Assembly: GCF_013358405.1 (NCBI RefSeq)
Contig: NZ_CP054836.1
Location: forward strand, 3,286,001-3,350,000
Direction of reading: 5' to 3'
DNA: 64,000 nucleotides
Source of the DNA: Oricola thermophila
GTDB taxonomy: Bacteria; Pseudomonadota; Alphaproteobacteria; Rhizobiales; Rhizobiaceae
The position numbers and the translations under genes were made by a program. Positions 18,867 to 28,962 of this stretch are shown in pieces (positions within the stretch are counted from its first letter, which is position 1; each line of letters opens with the position of its first letter). Below the pieces are notes generated by a model, which had not been told where the DNA came from, did no database searches, and saw nothing but the letters and a program-made list of their open reading frames with translations.

Positions 18867-19461
18867 CGATTTCTCCCAGTTCGCGAAGCTTGGCAAGCAA
18901 CGGAAGGATCGGCAGGCCGACGATCGTGTAATAGTCACCGTCGACCCTCTCGAACAATTGTATGCCGAGACCCTCGTACTGGTACGAGCCCACGCTCGCG
19001 AGCGCGGCATCCCCGATCCGTGCCAGGTAGCGACCTATGAATTCCGGACTCAACCGGCGCACCTGCATGTTGGCGACCGAAACGTGACGCCAGATGGTTT
19101 CACCGTCCCGGACAAGGCTGAGCGCACTCCAGAGCTGATGCGTCTTCCCGGACAAGGTCAGGAGATGATAGCGCGCGTCTTCCATGTCGGCCGGCTTGTG
19201 GAAGAGCTTGCCTTCCAGGGAAAGCGTCTGGTCGCCGCCCAGGACCAGCGCCCCCGGATTGCGCTGGGAAACATCCGCCGCCTTGGCCTCGGCAAGAACG
19301 GCGGCTACATCCTCCGCGGTTGCATCGGCTTCGAGAAGCGGCGCTTCGACGCTGCGCTCGTCGATCCGTGCGCCTTCGGCACGAAAGTCGATGCCGGCAT
19401 TTTCCAGAATCGCCGCCCGAAAGGGGCTCGTCGAGGCGAGAACGAGGCTCATGGTCTTCAT
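18859..19461 (-). CDS. maf: Maf family nucleotide pyrophosphatase
   Basis: A 200-residue Maf/YceF-type pyrophosphatase. These enzymes remove non-canonical or modified nucleotides from the pool. Characteristic segments are [17 protein letters not shown] (N-terminal SxxR loop), [15 protein letters not shown], and [30 protein letters not shown]. First gene of the maf-aroE-coaE-dnaQ operon that reads away from the probable origin. The start ATG 19459-19461 gives the family-standard N-terminus. Confidence 0.95.
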   Translation of the reverse strand: MKTMSLVLASTSPFRAAILENAGIDFRAEGARIDERSVEAPLLEADATAEDVAAVLAEAKAADVSQRNPGALVLGGDQTLSLEGKLFHKPADMEDARYHLLTLSGKTHQLWSALSLVRDGETIWRHVSVANMQVRRLSPEFIGRYLARIGDAALASVGSYQYEGLGIQLFERVDGDYYTIVGLPILPLLAKLRELGEIDG

Positions 19462-19935
19462 CCCTGCGATGCGGGCTAGCGGTTAGACCGTCCGGTCCGC
19501 CTTGGCAAGCGCGCGGGCGGTCCGCCCTGCCCGACGCTCCGGATTGTGCGCGACTGTGGACAAGTTCCGGCCTGTCGGATGCCGGCGATCGCGGAGCCGG
19601 GAAAACAGCGACTTTCTCCACATTTCACCGCCCGGTGCTTTCCGGTTCCCCACAGTGGGGAACAACGTGGATATCTTGGCTGTACTCGCTATGCCAGCTT
19701 CTTTCCACAGGGCCCCTGACTGATTCTGGTATAGACCATTGTTTTTATTAAAAAAAAACAATCCACAGTCATCCACAGGACCATGTGATGCTTTTTCCCG
19801 CCGGCGTCGCAGGCTGCGGCGGAATGCCAATCTCTGCAAAACCGAGGATACCTGCTATTCACAGACTCCTAGAATCATCAAACAGCTTCGCTGAAATTTA
19901 TTTAGAAACCGTATGTGGAGCAGAAAGCGGGGACA
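19462..19935. other. oriC: probable chromosome replication origin (oriC)
   Basis: The only gene-free stretch over 300 bp in the window, lying between maf and hemE, which is where alphaproteobacterial origins sit. DnaA-box-like sites resembling TTATCCACA are seen at 19555-19563 (TTGTCCACA, minus), 19614-19622 (TTCTCCACA), 19701-19709 (CTTTCCACA), 19759-19767 (CAATCCACA) and 19769-19777 (TCATCCACA). A T/A-rich block at about 19738-19760 could be the unwinding element. Three GANTC sites, the target of the cell-cycle methylase CcrM, are at 19722, 19864 and 19872. Origin function is inferred, not shown. Confidence 0.75.
19645..19663. repeat. perfect 19-bp palindrome inside the origin region
   Basis: GTTCCCCACAGTGGGGAAC is a perfect 9-bp inverted repeat around one central base. 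Each arm contains a CCACA/TGTGG core like that of a DnaA box, so it could be two facing weak DnaA sites or the site of another origin-binding dimer. Confidence 0.7.
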
Positions 19936-20964
19936 ATGTCGGTCGAACGCAAGATCATGAAAGTTCTGAACGGGGACACGGTAACGCCCCCACCCGTCTG
20001 GATCATGCGCCAGGCCGGACGCTACCTGCCGGAATATCGAGCGACACGAAGCAAGGCGAACGGCTTTCTGGATCTGTGCTACACGCCGGATCTGGCGGTT
20101 GAAGTAACATTGCAGCCGATACACCGATATGAGCTGGATGCCGCGATCCTGTTCTCGGACATCCTTGTCGTGCCCGACGCGCTGAAGCGGGGTGTACGGT
20201 TCGTGGAAGGCGAAGGACCTCGGCTCGATCCGATAGACGCGGATGGCATAGCAAAACTCGATGCGTCGGGAATGCATGACCATCTTGTACCCGTCTACGA
20301 AACGGTCCGGCGGTTGCGTGCCGAGCTGCCGGCGGAGACAACCCTGCTCGGCTTTTGCGGCGCACCCTGGACGGTGGCTACCTACATGATCGCCGGAAAG
20401 GGAACGCCGGACCAGGCGCCTGCGCGCCTGTTCGGCTACCGGGAACGGGCGGCGATGGAACGGCTGCTCGATATTCTTGCCGACATGTCCGCGGAATATC
20501 TCATCCGGCAGCTGGATGAGGGTGCTGACGCGGTCCAGGTCTTCGACTCATGGGCAAGCGTACTCGAGGAAGAGACCTTCGAGGCATTCTGCGTCAGGCC
20601 CATGAAGCGGATCGTGGATAAAGTCAGGTCAGCGAAGCCTGATGCAAAGATCATCGGGTTTCCGAAGGGTGCCGGAACGCTTTACCGCGACTACAGGCAG
20701 AAGACGGGCGTGGATGCGCTCGGTCTCGACTGGACCGTACCGCTTTCGCTTGCCGCCGAACTGCAAAAGGAAGGGCCCGTGCAGGGAAATCTCGATCCGA
20801 TGCGGGTCATTGCCGGCAGGGATGCGATCCGGGAAGGTGTGGACAGGATTCTCGACGCACTTGGCAACGGTCCGCTTATCTTCAATCTCGGCCACGGGAT
20901 CACGCCCCAGGCCGATCCGGAGGACGTGGGATACCTGGTCAACCGCGTCAGGGGCCAGGCATGA
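19936..20964 (+). CDS. hemE: uroporphyrinogen decarboxylase
   Basis: A 342-residue enzyme that decarboxylates the four acetates of uroporphyrinogen III to give coproporphyrinogen III in heme synthesis. The family signatures [17 protein letters not shown] near the N-terminus and [18 protein letters not shown] are intact. I prefer ATG 19936, with a GGGGACA site just upstream, over a GTG at 19915 that adds seven residues. hemJ follows with an ATGA overlap. hemE bordering the origin is conserved in alphaproteobacteria. Confidence 0.96.
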   Translation: MSVERKIMKVLNGDTVTPPPVWIMRQAGRYLPEYRATRSKANGFLDLCYTPDLAVEVTLQPIHRYELDAAILFSDILVVPDALKRGVRFVEGEGPRLDPIDADGIAKLDASGMHDHLVPVYETVRRLRAELPAETTLLGFCGAPWTVATYMIAGKGTPDQAPARLFGYRERAAMERLLDILADMSAEYLIRQLDEGADAVQVFDSWASVLEEETFEAFCVRPMKRIVDKVRSAKPDAKIIGFPKGAGTLYRDYRQKTGVDALGLDWTVPLSLAAELQKEGPVQGNLDPMRVIAGRDAIREGVDRILDALGNGPLIFNLGHGITPQADPEDVGYLVNRVRGQA

Positions 20965-21494
20965 GCGAGATATCGGAACAGAGCGGTCGAAAGGCGGCGC
21001 GCAGGGCAATCGTCGCGCTCGTCGTCCTGGCAGCATGCACATCGGCGATCTTCTGGCTCAATCCCGCCGATCTGTATCTCTGGATCAAGGCGGTGCATGT
21101 CGTTGCCATCATCGCCTGGATGGCGGGCATGCTGTATCTGCCGCGGCTCTTCATCTACCACTGCGACGCCGAGCCCGGCTCGGTGCAGAGCGAGACCTTC
21201 AAGGTCATGGAACGCCGGCTGCTTCGGGTTATCATGAATCCCGCCATGACGGTCGCCTGGGCGCTCGGCCTGTGGCTGGCATGGTCCGGCGGCCATTTCT
21301 CCAGCGGCTGGTTTCACGGAAAATTTGCCGCGGTGATCGCGCTGTCGGCCGTACACGGCATCTATTCGCGGGCGGTGCGCCTTTTCGCGGAGGACAGGAA
21401 CGACAGGTCGCCGCGATATTGGCGCGTGATGAACGAGGTGCCGACCTTGCTCATGATCGCCATAGTCATTCTTGTCATCGTGAAGCCGTTCTGA
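20961..21494 (+). CDS. hemJ: protoporphyrinogen oxidase HemJ
   Basis: A 177-residue membrane protein of the HemJ (UPF0093) family, which oxidises protoporphyrinogen IX to protoporphyrin IX in many bacteria lacking HemG and HemY. Four or five hydrophobic helices are visible. The conserved [21 protein letters not shown] segment carries the essential histidine, and [20 protein letters not shown] the C-terminal motif. The first 15 residues are an additional polar tail. ATG overlaps the hemE stop, so the two heme genes are coupled. Confidence 0.93.
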   Translation: MSEISEQSGRKAARRAIVALVVLAACTSAIFWLNPADLYLWIKAVHVVAIIAWMAGMLYLPRLFIYHCDAEPGSVQSETFKVMERRLLRVIMNPAMTVAWALGLWLAWSGGHFSSGWFHGKFAAVIALSAVHGIYSRAVRLFAEDRNDRSPRYWRVMNEVPTLLMIAIVILVIVKPF

Positions 21495-21634
21495 CGGCGA
21501 TTTTGGCGATATGCGCTTTGTGACTTGAAGTAAGTTTCACGAAAGATTATGTGAGAGATAATCCGGCTCGGGATCCCCTCCCCTATAGATGGGCCGCACT
21601 TTCCCTTTCGATTTCCAGACATAAGCGTGTTTTC

Positions 21635-22900
21635 ATGCAACAAATGAAGTTACAGGACCTCCAGAACAAGTCCGCCACGGAGCTCGTCGAATTCGCCGAG
21701 AGCCTGGAGGTCGAGAACGCCAGCGTGATGCGCAAGCAGGAACTGATGTTTGCCATCCTGAAACGGCTGGCCGCCGACGATGTGGAAATCATAGGCGATG
21801 GCGTCGTGGAGATCCTGCAGGACGGTTTCGGCTTCCTGCGTTCGGCGAATGCGAACTACTTGCCGGGACCCGATGATATCTACATCTCCCCGTCCCAGAT
21901 CCGCCGCTTTTCGCTCAAGACCGGCGACACCGTGCAGGGACCGATCCGCGGCCCGAAAGAAGGCGAGCGCTATTTCGCCCTGCTCAAGGTCAACACGATC
22001 AATTTCGAGGATCCGGAAAAGATCCGGCACAAGAGCCATTTCGACAACCTGACTCCGCTCTATCCGGACGAGCGGTTCAAGATGGAAGTCGAGGGCGCTC
22101 CGTCGAAGGATCTTTCAGCCCGGGTCATCGACCTGGTCGCGCCGCTCGGCAAGGGTCAGCGCGCGCTGATCGTGGCACCGCCGCGCACCGGCAAGACGGT
22201 GCTCCTGCAGAATATCGCGCATTCGATCACCGCGAACCATCCGGAGTGCTACCTGATCGTACTCCTGATTGACGAGCGTCCGGAGGAAGTGACGGATATG
22301 CAGCGTTCGGTGAACGGCGAAGTCGTGTCTTCGACCTTCGACGAGCCGGCCGCGCGCCACGTTCAGGTCGCCGAAATGGTGATCGAGAAGGCCAAGCGTC
22401 TGGTCGAACACGGTCGCGACGTGGTGATCCTGCTCGATTCCATCACGCGCCTTGGGCGTGCCTACAACACGGTCGTGCCGTCTTCGGGCAAGGTGCTGAC
22501 CGGCGGAGTGGATGCAAATGCGCTGCAGCGTCCCAAGCGCTTCTTTGGCGCGGCGCGCAATATCGAGGAAGGCGGCTCACTGACGATTATCGCCACGGCG
22601 CTGATCGACACCGGAAGCCGCATGGACGAGGTGATCTTCGAGGAATTCAAGGGTACGGGCAACTCGGAAATCGTGCTTGATCGCAAGGTCGCCGACAAAC
22701 GTACTTTCCCGGCCATCGATGTGCTCAAGTCCGGCACCCGCAAGGAGGACCTGCTCATTCCGCGCCAGGATCTCCAGAAGATATTCGTGCTGCGCCGCAT
22801 TCTCGCGCCGATGGGTACGACGGATGCGATCGAATTCCTCATAGACAAGCTCAAGCAGACGAAGAACAACGGCGAATTCTTCGATTCCATGAACGCCTGA
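21635..22900 (+). CDS. rho: transcription termination factor Rho
   Basis: A 421-residue hexameric RNA helicase. The N-terminal domain [21 protein letters not shown] is followed by the RNA-binding cold-shock fold (about 50-125, [21 protein letters not shown]). The P-loop APPRTGKT is at 181-188, and the Walker B/Q and R loops ([36 protein letters not shown]) are intact. The ATG at 21635 gives the length seen in rhizobia; ATG 21644 is an alternative. The 140-bp leader upstream shows no clear element. Convergent with the DUF255 gene, 31 bp apart. Confidence 0.97.
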   Translation: MQQMKLQDLQNKSATELVEFAESLEVENASVMRKQELMFAILKRLAADDVEIIGDGVVEILQDGFGFLRSANANYLPGPDDIYISPSQIRRFSLKTGDTVQGPIRGPKEGERYFALLKVNTINFEDPEKIRHKSHFDNLTPLYPDERFKMEVEGAPSKDLSARVIDLVAPLGKGQRALIVAPPRTGKTVLLQNIAHSITANHPECYLIVLLIDERPEEVTDMQRSVNGEVVSSTFDEPAARHVQVAEMVIEKAKRLVEHGRDVVILLDSITRLGRAYNTVVPSSGKVLTGGVDANALQRPKRFFGAARNIEEGGSLTIIATALIDTGSRMDEVIFEEFKGTGNSEIVLDRKVADKRTFPAIDVLKSGTRKEDLLIPRQDLQKIFVLRRILAPMGTTDAIEFLIDKLKQTKNNGEFFDSMNA

Positions 22901-22931
22901 TCGACTCGTTTGCCGGATTCGTGAGCCGGAT

Positions 22932-24938
22932 TCAGAATCCTTCACGCAACAGCCCTTTGAGCTCGTCGTCGGTAGTGGCCGGCGGCGTGCATTGCATTCC
23001 GGCACAGAGATAGGCGCCGTCGGCGGGATAGCGCCGGGCATCCGGCCCGTTCGGCAGTCGGACATCAATGCGTCCCGGATGTGGATGGCGGCACGCGGAA
23101 CGCCACAAGGAGTCCACCTCCGGGCCGGTGCCCACCACAACCAGCTTCCGCGCCGCCAGAACCGTGTCCGTGGCATTGAAGAAGCCGGCCTGGCCGAAAC
23201 GGGTTTTCAGTATCCGGCTGGCGGCGCTGGCCGTCAGACCGTCCACGAGGGAAGCCAGCGAACTGTCGTCCGTTGCGGTCGCGAGCCGGGACAGGGCGTC
23301 GATGGCCTGGGCGGTGGCCGAAGGGCTGGCTTCGTCCAGGTCGTTCCAGGTCAGCATCGGGATATCGTTGCGATCCCGCTCCTGCATCCAGAACCCCGCA
23401 CACGATTCGCTATCGAAATGATTGCGCCGCAGCTTTTCCGACAGGATGCGTGCGTCTTCCATGTAGTCGGGGCTTCCTGTTGCTTCGTTGAGTGCGAGGG
23501 CGGCGCCTATCATGGCGGCGTAGTCGATCGCGAAACCGAAGTCGCTGGCCTTTTCGCCATCGAAGACATGGGCCAGCCGATGCTCGCCGTGCAGAATCGT
23601 CATCAGGTGACGGTATTGGTCGGCTGCGAGGGAGGTCCACGATTCGGAACCGAAATAGCGCCCGGCCTCGGCGATGGCGCGGATTGCATAGCCGTTCCAG
23701 TCCGCCAGCACCTTGGTGTCGCGGCCGGGCGGAACGCGGGACTGGCGGAACTTCAGCAGTCGGGCGCGGCTTTCGGCGTGCCGGAGCACTTCACTTGCGG
23801 CGCGGCCGGGATCTCTCCCGAGCCCTGAAAGGTTGGGTATGTTTCGTCCCTCCCAGTTTCCTTCGGGGGAAATGTCGTAGATGCGGGCAAATTCCGGCGC
23901 ATCGGTGCCCAGCACGGCTTCGACCTCTTCCCGTGACCAGACGTAGTATTTGCCTTCCTCGCCTTCCGAATCGGCATCAAGGCTCGCGGCAAAACCACCG
24001 GTCGGCATGATCATGTCCTCGATCAGCCACGCGATCGTTTCCTCGATTCGCAACCGGAACAAATCAGATCCGGTTTCGGCATGCGCCCAAATGCAGTGCC
24101 GGATGAAATGGGCGTTGTCGTATAGCATCTTCTCGAAATGAGGTACGAGCCATTTGCCGTCGACCGCGTACCTGGCCAGCCCGCCGCCGACATGGTCATA
24201 AATGCCGCCCAGCGAAATCGCGGTGAGCGTCTCCAGGAAGCGGTCGCGGGCGTCGACGTCCCCGTCGCGCAGCCAGGCGCGCCACAATGTTTCCAGAAAC
24301 GGCGCATTCGGGAATTTCGGGGCGCCGGCCAAGCCGCCTGCTTCGGGGTCGTACATCTTCGCGACCTGCCTGGAGAAGCCGCGAACCGTGTCCATGGTGA
24401 TCGCGGCCGGTTCGGTGTCGCCGGCAAGCTGCTCCTTCAGGTGGTTGCGCAGGCGCTGTGCGTTCATCTCGATATCGTTCCGACGCTGTCGGAATGCTGC
24501 CTCCACCTGGACGAGCACATTCCTGAAACCGGGACGCCCGTATCGCGGTTCCCTCGGGAAATATGTCCCGCCCCAGAAGGGCTTTCCGTCCGGCGTCAGC
24601 ACCATTGTCAATGGCCAGCCGCCCTGTTCGCCCATCGCGGTCAATGCGGCCATGCAGTACTGGTCGATGTCGGGGCGCTCCTCCCTGTCCACCTTGATGT
24701 TGACGTAGAGCCGGTTCATCAGCGCGGCGACTTCAGCGTCCTCGAAGGATTCGTGGGCCATGACGTGGCACCAGTGACAGGCCGCGTAGCCGACGGAAAC
24801 CAGGATCGGCATGTCGTATTCGCGTGCCGCGGCTAGCGAAGCCTCGTCCCACGGCTGCCAGTGGACAGGATTGTCTTTGTGTTGCAGTAGGTATGGGCTG
24901 GCGGAGGCGGCAAGCCTGTTTTCTGCGATGACGGACAA
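22932..24938 (-). CDS. thioredoxin-fold/glycan-hydrolase-like DUF255 protein (YyaL family)
   Basis: A 668-residue protein. The N-terminal 170 residues are a thioredoxin-like domain with a CHWC motif (C54, C57) and the family opening NRLAASASPYLLQHKDNPVHW. The remainder is an alpha/alpha barrel resembling N-acyl-glucosamine epimerases and unsaturated glycosyl hydrolases (KMLYDNAHFIRH, GGFAASLDADSEGEEGKYYVW). The function of the family is unknown. No ATG or GTG fits the family start; TTG 24936-24938 has an AAAGGG site at good spacing. It is divergent from mnmE with only 34 bp between starts. Confidence 0.88.
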   Translation of the reverse strand: MSVIAENRLAASASPYLLQHKDNPVHWQPWDEASLAAAREYDMPILVSVGYAACHWCHVMAHESFEDAEVAALMNRLYVNIKVDREERPDIDQYCMAALTAMGEQGGWPLTMVLTPDGKPFWGGTYFPREPRYGRPGFRNVLVQVEAAFRQRRNDIEMNAQRLRNHLKEQLAGDTEPAAITMDTVRGFSRQVAKMYDPEAGGLAGAPKFPNAPFLETLWRAWLRDGDVDARDRFLETLTAISLGGIYDHVGGGLARYAVDGKWLVPHFEKMLYDNAHFIRHCIWAHAETGSDLFRLRIEETIAWLIEDMIMPTGGFAASLDADSEGEEGKYYVWSREEVEAVLGTDAPEFARIYDISPEGNWEGRNIPNLSGLGRDPGRAASEVLRHAESRARLLKFRQSRVPPGRDTKVLADWNGYAIRAIAEAGRYFGSESWTSLAADQYRHLMTILHGEHRLAHVFDGEKASDFGFAIDYAAMIGAALALNEATGSPDYMEDARILSEKLRRNHFDSESCAGFWMQERDRNDIPMLTWNDLDEASPSATAQAIDALSRLATATDDSSLASLVDGLTASAASRILKTRFGQAGFFNATDTVLAARKLVVVGTGPEVDSLWRSACRHPHPGRIDVRLPNGPDARRYPADGAYLCAGMQCTPPATTDDELKGLLREGF

Positions 24939-24972
24939 ATGAACATCCCTTTCGATTCGGCCTGGTAACGAT

Positions 24973-26277
24973 ATGGACACGATTTTCGCATTGTCGAGCG
25001 GCGCCCCGCCATCGGGTGTTGCTGTCATACGGCTGTCCGGACCGCAAGCCGGTGCGGTGATCGAGACCCTGACGGGTGGATTGCCGGAACCACGGGTCGC
25101 CTCGCTCCGATCGATTCGTGACCGGAACGGTGCAATCATCGACAGGGGCTTGGTGCTCTGGTTTCCGGGCCCGGGTAGTTTTACCGGCGAGGATTGCGCC
25201 GAGATTCACCTGCATGGCGGACGCGCGGTCATAGACCGGCTGCTTTCCGTGCTGTCGGAACTGGAGGGTTTGCGTATTGCCGAAGCGGGCGAGTTTTCCC
25301 GGCGTGCATTTGCCAACGGCAAATTCGATCTCACAGGCGCGGAAGGGCTTGCCGACCTGATAGGTGCGGAAACGGAATCCCAGCGTGTACTCGCCATGGC
25401 ACAGGCCTCGGGCGCGTTGCGGCAACTCTACGAATCCTGGCAAGAGCGCCTGCTGCATGCCCGCGCGATGATCGAGGCGGAAATCGATTTCGCCGATGAA
25501 GACGATGTTCCCGGTTCCGTATCGGAGCAGGTATGGGACGACATGGAGCGGCTGGCGGCGGAAATGCGCTCGCATATGGCGGGCGCGAAGCGCGCGGCAG
25601 CGGTTCGCGAAGGGTTCCGGATCGTGATCATCGGTCCCCCGAATGCCGGAAAGTCGAGCCTGCTGAACGCCCTTGCGGGAAGCGATGTCGCGATCGTGTC
25701 CGATGAGCCTGGGACGACGCGGGACGTGCTGGAAACGCGGCTGTCCCTGAGCGGTCAGCTCGTGATCATCACGGACACCGCGGGAATACGCGAGAATGCC
25801 GGCGCGATAGAGGCGGAAGGTATTCGACGCGCACTTGCCCGCGCCTCGGAGGCGGACCTGGTTCTGCATCTTTCGGAAACCGGGAGGTGGGATTTTGTCG
25901 GGGACTTTGGCGGCGTACCGGTCTGGAGGGTACTTACAAAGTCGGATCTCGGCAGGACCTGCAGGGAAGATGACGTTCTCACCATATCGTCGAAGACCGA
26001 AGAAGGGCTGAAACCGCTATTCGATTCGCTTGAGAAACATTTGAGTGAAACCGTCGGCAGGGATGTCAGCACGCTTCCAACGCGTCAACGGCACCTCGAC
26101 AACCTGCGGTTGGCGCTTCGGGACATCGAGGCGGCGCTTTCGTTTCGGGGCGACGGGCTCGAACTGCGGGCCGAATCGTTGCGGCGGGCAGCGTTCAGTC
26201 TTGGCAGGATCACGGGTCAGCACGGGGTCGAGGATGTCCTCGGTGTCATATTCTCCGAGTTTTGCGTCGGCAAGTGA
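24973..26277 (+). CDS. mnmE: tRNA modification GTPase MnmE (TrmE)
   Basis: A 434-residue GTPase that works with MnmG to add the carboxymethylaminomethyl group to U34 of certain tRNAs. The N-terminal folate-binding domain (1-115) has GEDCAEIHLHGGRAV; the G domain begins with GPPNAGKSS (221-229) and has EPGTTRDV, DTAG and TKSD motifs. The C-terminal FCVGK motif (430-434) bears the catalytic cysteine. The G domain is somewhat short after TKSD but complete. A parS-like site begins on the last codon and includes the stop. Confidence 0.96.
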   Translation: MDTIFALSSGAPPSGVAVIRLSGPQAGAVIETLTGGLPEPRVASLRSIRDRNGAIIDRGLVLWFPGPGSFTGEDCAEIHLHGGRAVIDRLLSVLSELEGLRIAEAGEFSRRAFANGKFDLTGAEGLADLIGAETESQRVLAMAQASGALRQLYESWQERLLHARAMIEAEIDFADEDDVPGSVSEQVWDDMERLAAEMRSHMAGAKRAAAVREGFRIVIIGPPNAGKSSLLNALAGSDVAIVSDEPGTTRDVLETRLSLSGQLVIITDTAGIRENAGAIEAEGIRRALARASEADLVLHLSETGRWDFVGDFGGVPVWRVLTKSDLGRTCREDDVLTISSKTEEGLKPLFDSLEKHLSETVGRDVSTLPTRQRHLDNLRLALRDIEAALSFRGDGLELRAESLRRAAFSLGRITGQHGVEDVLGVIFSEFCVGK

Positions 26278-26290
26278 TTCACGTGAAACA
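26275..26290. other. parS: parS-like centromere site 1 (one mismatch)
   Basis: TGATTCACGTGAAACA differs from the consensus TGTTTCACGTGAAACA by one base. The first bases are the mnmE stop codon TGA itself. ParB binds this 16-bp palindrome and spreads from it. Confidence 0.75.
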
Positions 26291-26331
26291 GGCCGTTATC
26301 GGACTGGCTGAAGAGGGGTCCCGTCGCGATA

Positions 26332-26347
26332 TGTTTCACGTGAAACA
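26332..26347. other. parS: parS centromere site 2 (perfect)
   Basis: TGTTTCACGTGAAACA is a perfect 16-bp parS palindrome in the 133-bp gap between mnmE and mnmG, 57 bp from site 1. It lies about 6.6 kb from the probable origin and 3.4 kb from parB. Confidence 0.95.
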
Positions 26348-26410
26348 CCCGGCACCTTGACGCGGGAACGATCCTGCTGCATTTCCGCCGTGACCGGGAA
26401 AGCGAAATCC

Positions 26411-28285
26411 ATGAAGCGCAAATTCGATGTTATCGTGATCGGCGGCGGCCATGCCGGCTGCGAGGCCGCTCGTGCGTCGGCGGCGACCGGCGCCAAGACC
26501 GCCCTTGTTACGCATTCGTTCTCGACCATCGGCACAATGTCCTGCAATCCGGCGATCGGCGGTTTGGGCAAGGGGCATCTCGTGCGCGAGATCGACGCCC
26601 TCGACGGACTGATGGGTCGGGTGGCCGACATGGCGGGAATCCAGTTCCGGATGCTCAACCGACGCAAGGGCCCGGCCGTGCGCGGACCGCGGACCCAGGC
26701 CGATCGCAAGCTCTACCGGGATGCGATGCAGGCGGAAATCGGCGCGATTGCAGGCCTCGAGGTCATCGAGGGCGAAGTCGTGGACATATTGCTCGACGAC
26801 GGGAATGCGGTCCGGGGTGCAGTGCTGGCAGATGGCTCCAAGCTGCAATGCGGAGCTGTCGTTCTGACTACCGGGACATTTCTGCGCGGGATGATCCATA
26901 TCGGCGACCGGACCATGCCCGCGGGGCGGATGGGTGAGAGGCCAAGCCACGGACTGTCCCGCACCCTGGAGCGGCTCGGTGTTCCGTTGGGCCGGCTGAA
27001 GACCGGTACGCCACCGCGGCTTGACGGTCGGACGATCCGCTGGGCGGAGCTGTCGAAGCAGCTTGCGGATGACGAGCCCGTGCCCTTCTCGACCATGACA
27101 GAGAGGATCGTCAATCCGCAGATCGAATGCGGTGTCACGAGGACTACACCGGATACGCATCGCATAATCGAGGAAAATCTCGGTCGAAGCGCGATGTATT
27201 CGGGCAACATCAAGGGCGTCGGGCCGCGTTATTGCCCCTCGATCGAAGACAAGATCATACGGTTCGGCGAGCGCGACGGACACCAGGTCTTCCTCGAGCC
27301 GGAAGGCCTGGACGATGATACCGTCTATCCGAACGGGATTTCCACCTCGTTGCCGGAGGACGTGCAGCTTTGCTTTCTCAAGACAATACCGGGTCTCGAG
27401 GATGCCGTGATGCTTCAGCCCGGCTACGCGATCGAGTATGACCACGTCGATCCCCGTGCCCTGGACAGTGTCTTGCAGCTGCGGGGGGTGCACGGGTTCT
27501 TTCTGGCGGGCCAGATCAACGGCACGACGGGTTACGAGGAAGCCGGCGCCCAGGGCGTGGTCGCGGGACTCAATGCGGCGCGGCTCGCGGGTGGCCAGGA
27601 TCGCGTTATCTTCAGCCGGACAGAATCCTATATCGGCGTGATGATCGACGATCTGACCACGCACGGTGTTTCCGAGCCCTATCGCATGTTCACATCGCGA
27701 GCCGAATACCGGCTGTCGTTGCGGGTCGACAACGCGGATCTGCGGCTGACACCCAAGGGAGTCGATTTGGGGCTGGTCAGTGAAACCAGAAGGCGCCATT
27801 TCGATTCGATGACGGAACGACTTGATCGGGCACGATCCCTCGCACGAAACCGTACGCTGACACCGCAGGAAGCCGGTCGGTTCGGACTCGAAATCAATCA
27901 GGACGGCGTCCGCCGATCCGCCTATGACCTTCTGGCCTATCCGAATATCATAATGTCCGATATCCGGGGGATATGGCCGGAATTCGGCGACTTTCCGGCC
28001 GACGTTCTCGAGAGGTTGGAAATCGAGGCACAGTATGCCGTCTACATGAAGCGGCAGGCGGCAGACATAGCCGCAGTGCGGAAAGAGGAGCGTACGGCTA
28101 TACCGGTCGACCTCGATTACGACCGGATTGCCGGGCTTTCCAACGAGCTTAAGCAAAAGCTCAAAATGCGGAAACCTGAAACTCTTGCCGCAGCGCAACG
28201 TATCGAGGGAATCACGCCGGCCGCTCTCGGTCTGATTGTGGCGCATATCCAGCAGCGGCGGCGCAAAGCGAGCCGGGTGGCATGA
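26411..28285 (+). CDS. mnmG: tRNA uridine-5-carboxymethylaminomethyl synthesis enzyme MnmG (GidA)
   Basis: A 624-residue FAD protein, partner of MnmE in modifying U34 of tRNA. The FAD motif [14 protein letters not shown] is at residues 7-20, and the GidA signatures [23 protein letters not shown] and [12 protein letters not shown] are present. The C-terminal MnmE-binding helical domain ends [23 protein letters not shown] chose ATG 26411 ([12 protein letters not shown]); 18 residues of the upstream frame, starting next to parS, are not family-like. rsmG follows with an ATGA overlap. Confidence 0.97.
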   Translation: MKRKFDVIVIGGGHAGCEAARASAATGAKTALVTHSFSTIGTMSCNPAIGGLGKGHLVREIDALDGLMGRVADMAGIQFRMLNRRKGPAVRGPRTQADRKLYRDAMQAEIGAIAGLEVIEGEVVDILLDDGNAVRGAVLADGSKLQCGAVVLTTGTFLRGMIHIGDRTMPAGRMGERPSHGLSRTLERLGVPLGRLKTGTPPRLDGRTIRWAELSKQLADDEPVPFSTMTERIVNPQIECGVTRTTPDTHRIIEENLGRSAMYSGNIKGVGPRYCPSIEDKIIRFGERDGHQVFLEPEGLDDDTVYPNGISTSLPEDVQLCFLKTIPGLEDAVMLQPGYAIEYDHVDPRALDSVLQLRGVHGFFLAGQINGTTGYEEAGAQGVVAGLNAARLAGGQDRVIFSRTESYIGVMIDDLTTHGVSEPYRMFTSRAEYRLSLRVDNADLRLTPKGVDLGLVSETRRRHFDSMTERLDRARSLARNRTLTPQEAGRFGLEINQDGVRRSAYDLLAYPNIIMSDIRGIWPEFGDFPADVLERLEIEAQYAVYMKRQAADIAAVRKEERTAIPVDLDYDRIAGLSNELKQKLKMRKPETLAAAQRIEGITPAALGLIVAHIQQRRRKASRVA

Positions 28286-28935
28286 CGAACCGAGTCGCTT
28301 CCGAAATGGCACCGGGCGACTGGCCCGAAATTCTTGCAAATGTTTCACGTGAAACACGCACCAGGCTGGAAGACTATGCGGCGCTCTACGAAAAGTGGTC
28401 TTCACGGATCAACCTGACTGCGCCGTCCACGCAGAAGGACTTCTGGCGCCGCCATGTGGCAGACAGCGCGCAGTTGCTCGAAATTGCGCCGGACGCGCGC
28501 CACTGGGTGGACCTGGGTTCCGGTGGCGGTTTTCCCGGCATGGTGATCGCGATCCTGCTGCAGGATGTGCCGGGCGCCCGCGTCGAGCTGGTGGAGAGCA
28601 ACCGGAAGAAGACGGCGTTCCTGCAGGCGGTGAAGGCCTGCTGCGCGCCCTCCGCAGTCGTCCATTCCGCGCGAATCGAGGATGTCGTATCGCGGATCGC
28701 GGCGCCGGAAATCGTTACCGCGCGTGCGCTGGCCGGGCTGCCCAAGTTGTTCGACCTGTCGTCTGACTGGCTTCAGCACGGGTCGCGAGCGCTGTTTCAC
28801 AAAGGCCGTGGATATGCCGGCGAGATCGAAGAAAGCCGTGCCAAATGGACATTCGATCTGGTAAGACATGGCAGCCGGATCGACCCGGAGTCCGTTATCC
28901 TGGATATAACCGGTCTGCGATCACGGCCAGCGTGA
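28282..28935 (+). CDS. rsmG: 16S rRNA G527 N7-methyltransferase
   Basis: A 217-residue SAM methyltransferase (RsmG/GidB) that methylates G527 of 16S rRNA; its loss gives low-level streptomycin resistance in other bacteria. Motif [12 protein letters not shown] lies at about 76-86, and the family motif [12 protein letters not shown] follows. Codons 20-25 (NVSRET) are encoded by a perfect parS site, a feature known from other alphaproteobacteria. It forms a unit with mnmG and is 27 bp upstream of parA. Confidence 0.96.
   Translation: MTNRVASEMAPGDWPEILANVSRETRTRLEDYAALYEKWSSRINLTAPSTQKDFWRRHVADSAQLLEIAPDARHWVDLGSGGGFPGMVIAILLQDVPGARVELVESNRKKTAFLQAVKACCAPSAVVHSARIEDVVSRIAAPEIVTARALAGLPKLFDLSSDWLQHGSRALFHKGRGYAGEIEESRAKWTFDLVRHGSRIDPESVILDITGLRSRPA
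28341..28356. other. parS: parS centromere site 3 (perfect, inside rsmG)
   Basis: TGTTTCACGTGAAACA lies in the coding sequence of rsmG, covering codons 20-25. The peptide NVSRET is thereby fixed by a DNA-level constraint. It lies 607 bp upstream of the parA start. Confidence 0.95.
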
Positions 28936-28962
28936 AACGTTTCCGATTTCGAGGACTTTCGC

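Noticed and set aside
26336..28405. A 689-codon open frame antisense to mnmG and rsmG
   Set aside because: No family likeness; the sense genes are certain. Same codon-bias effect.
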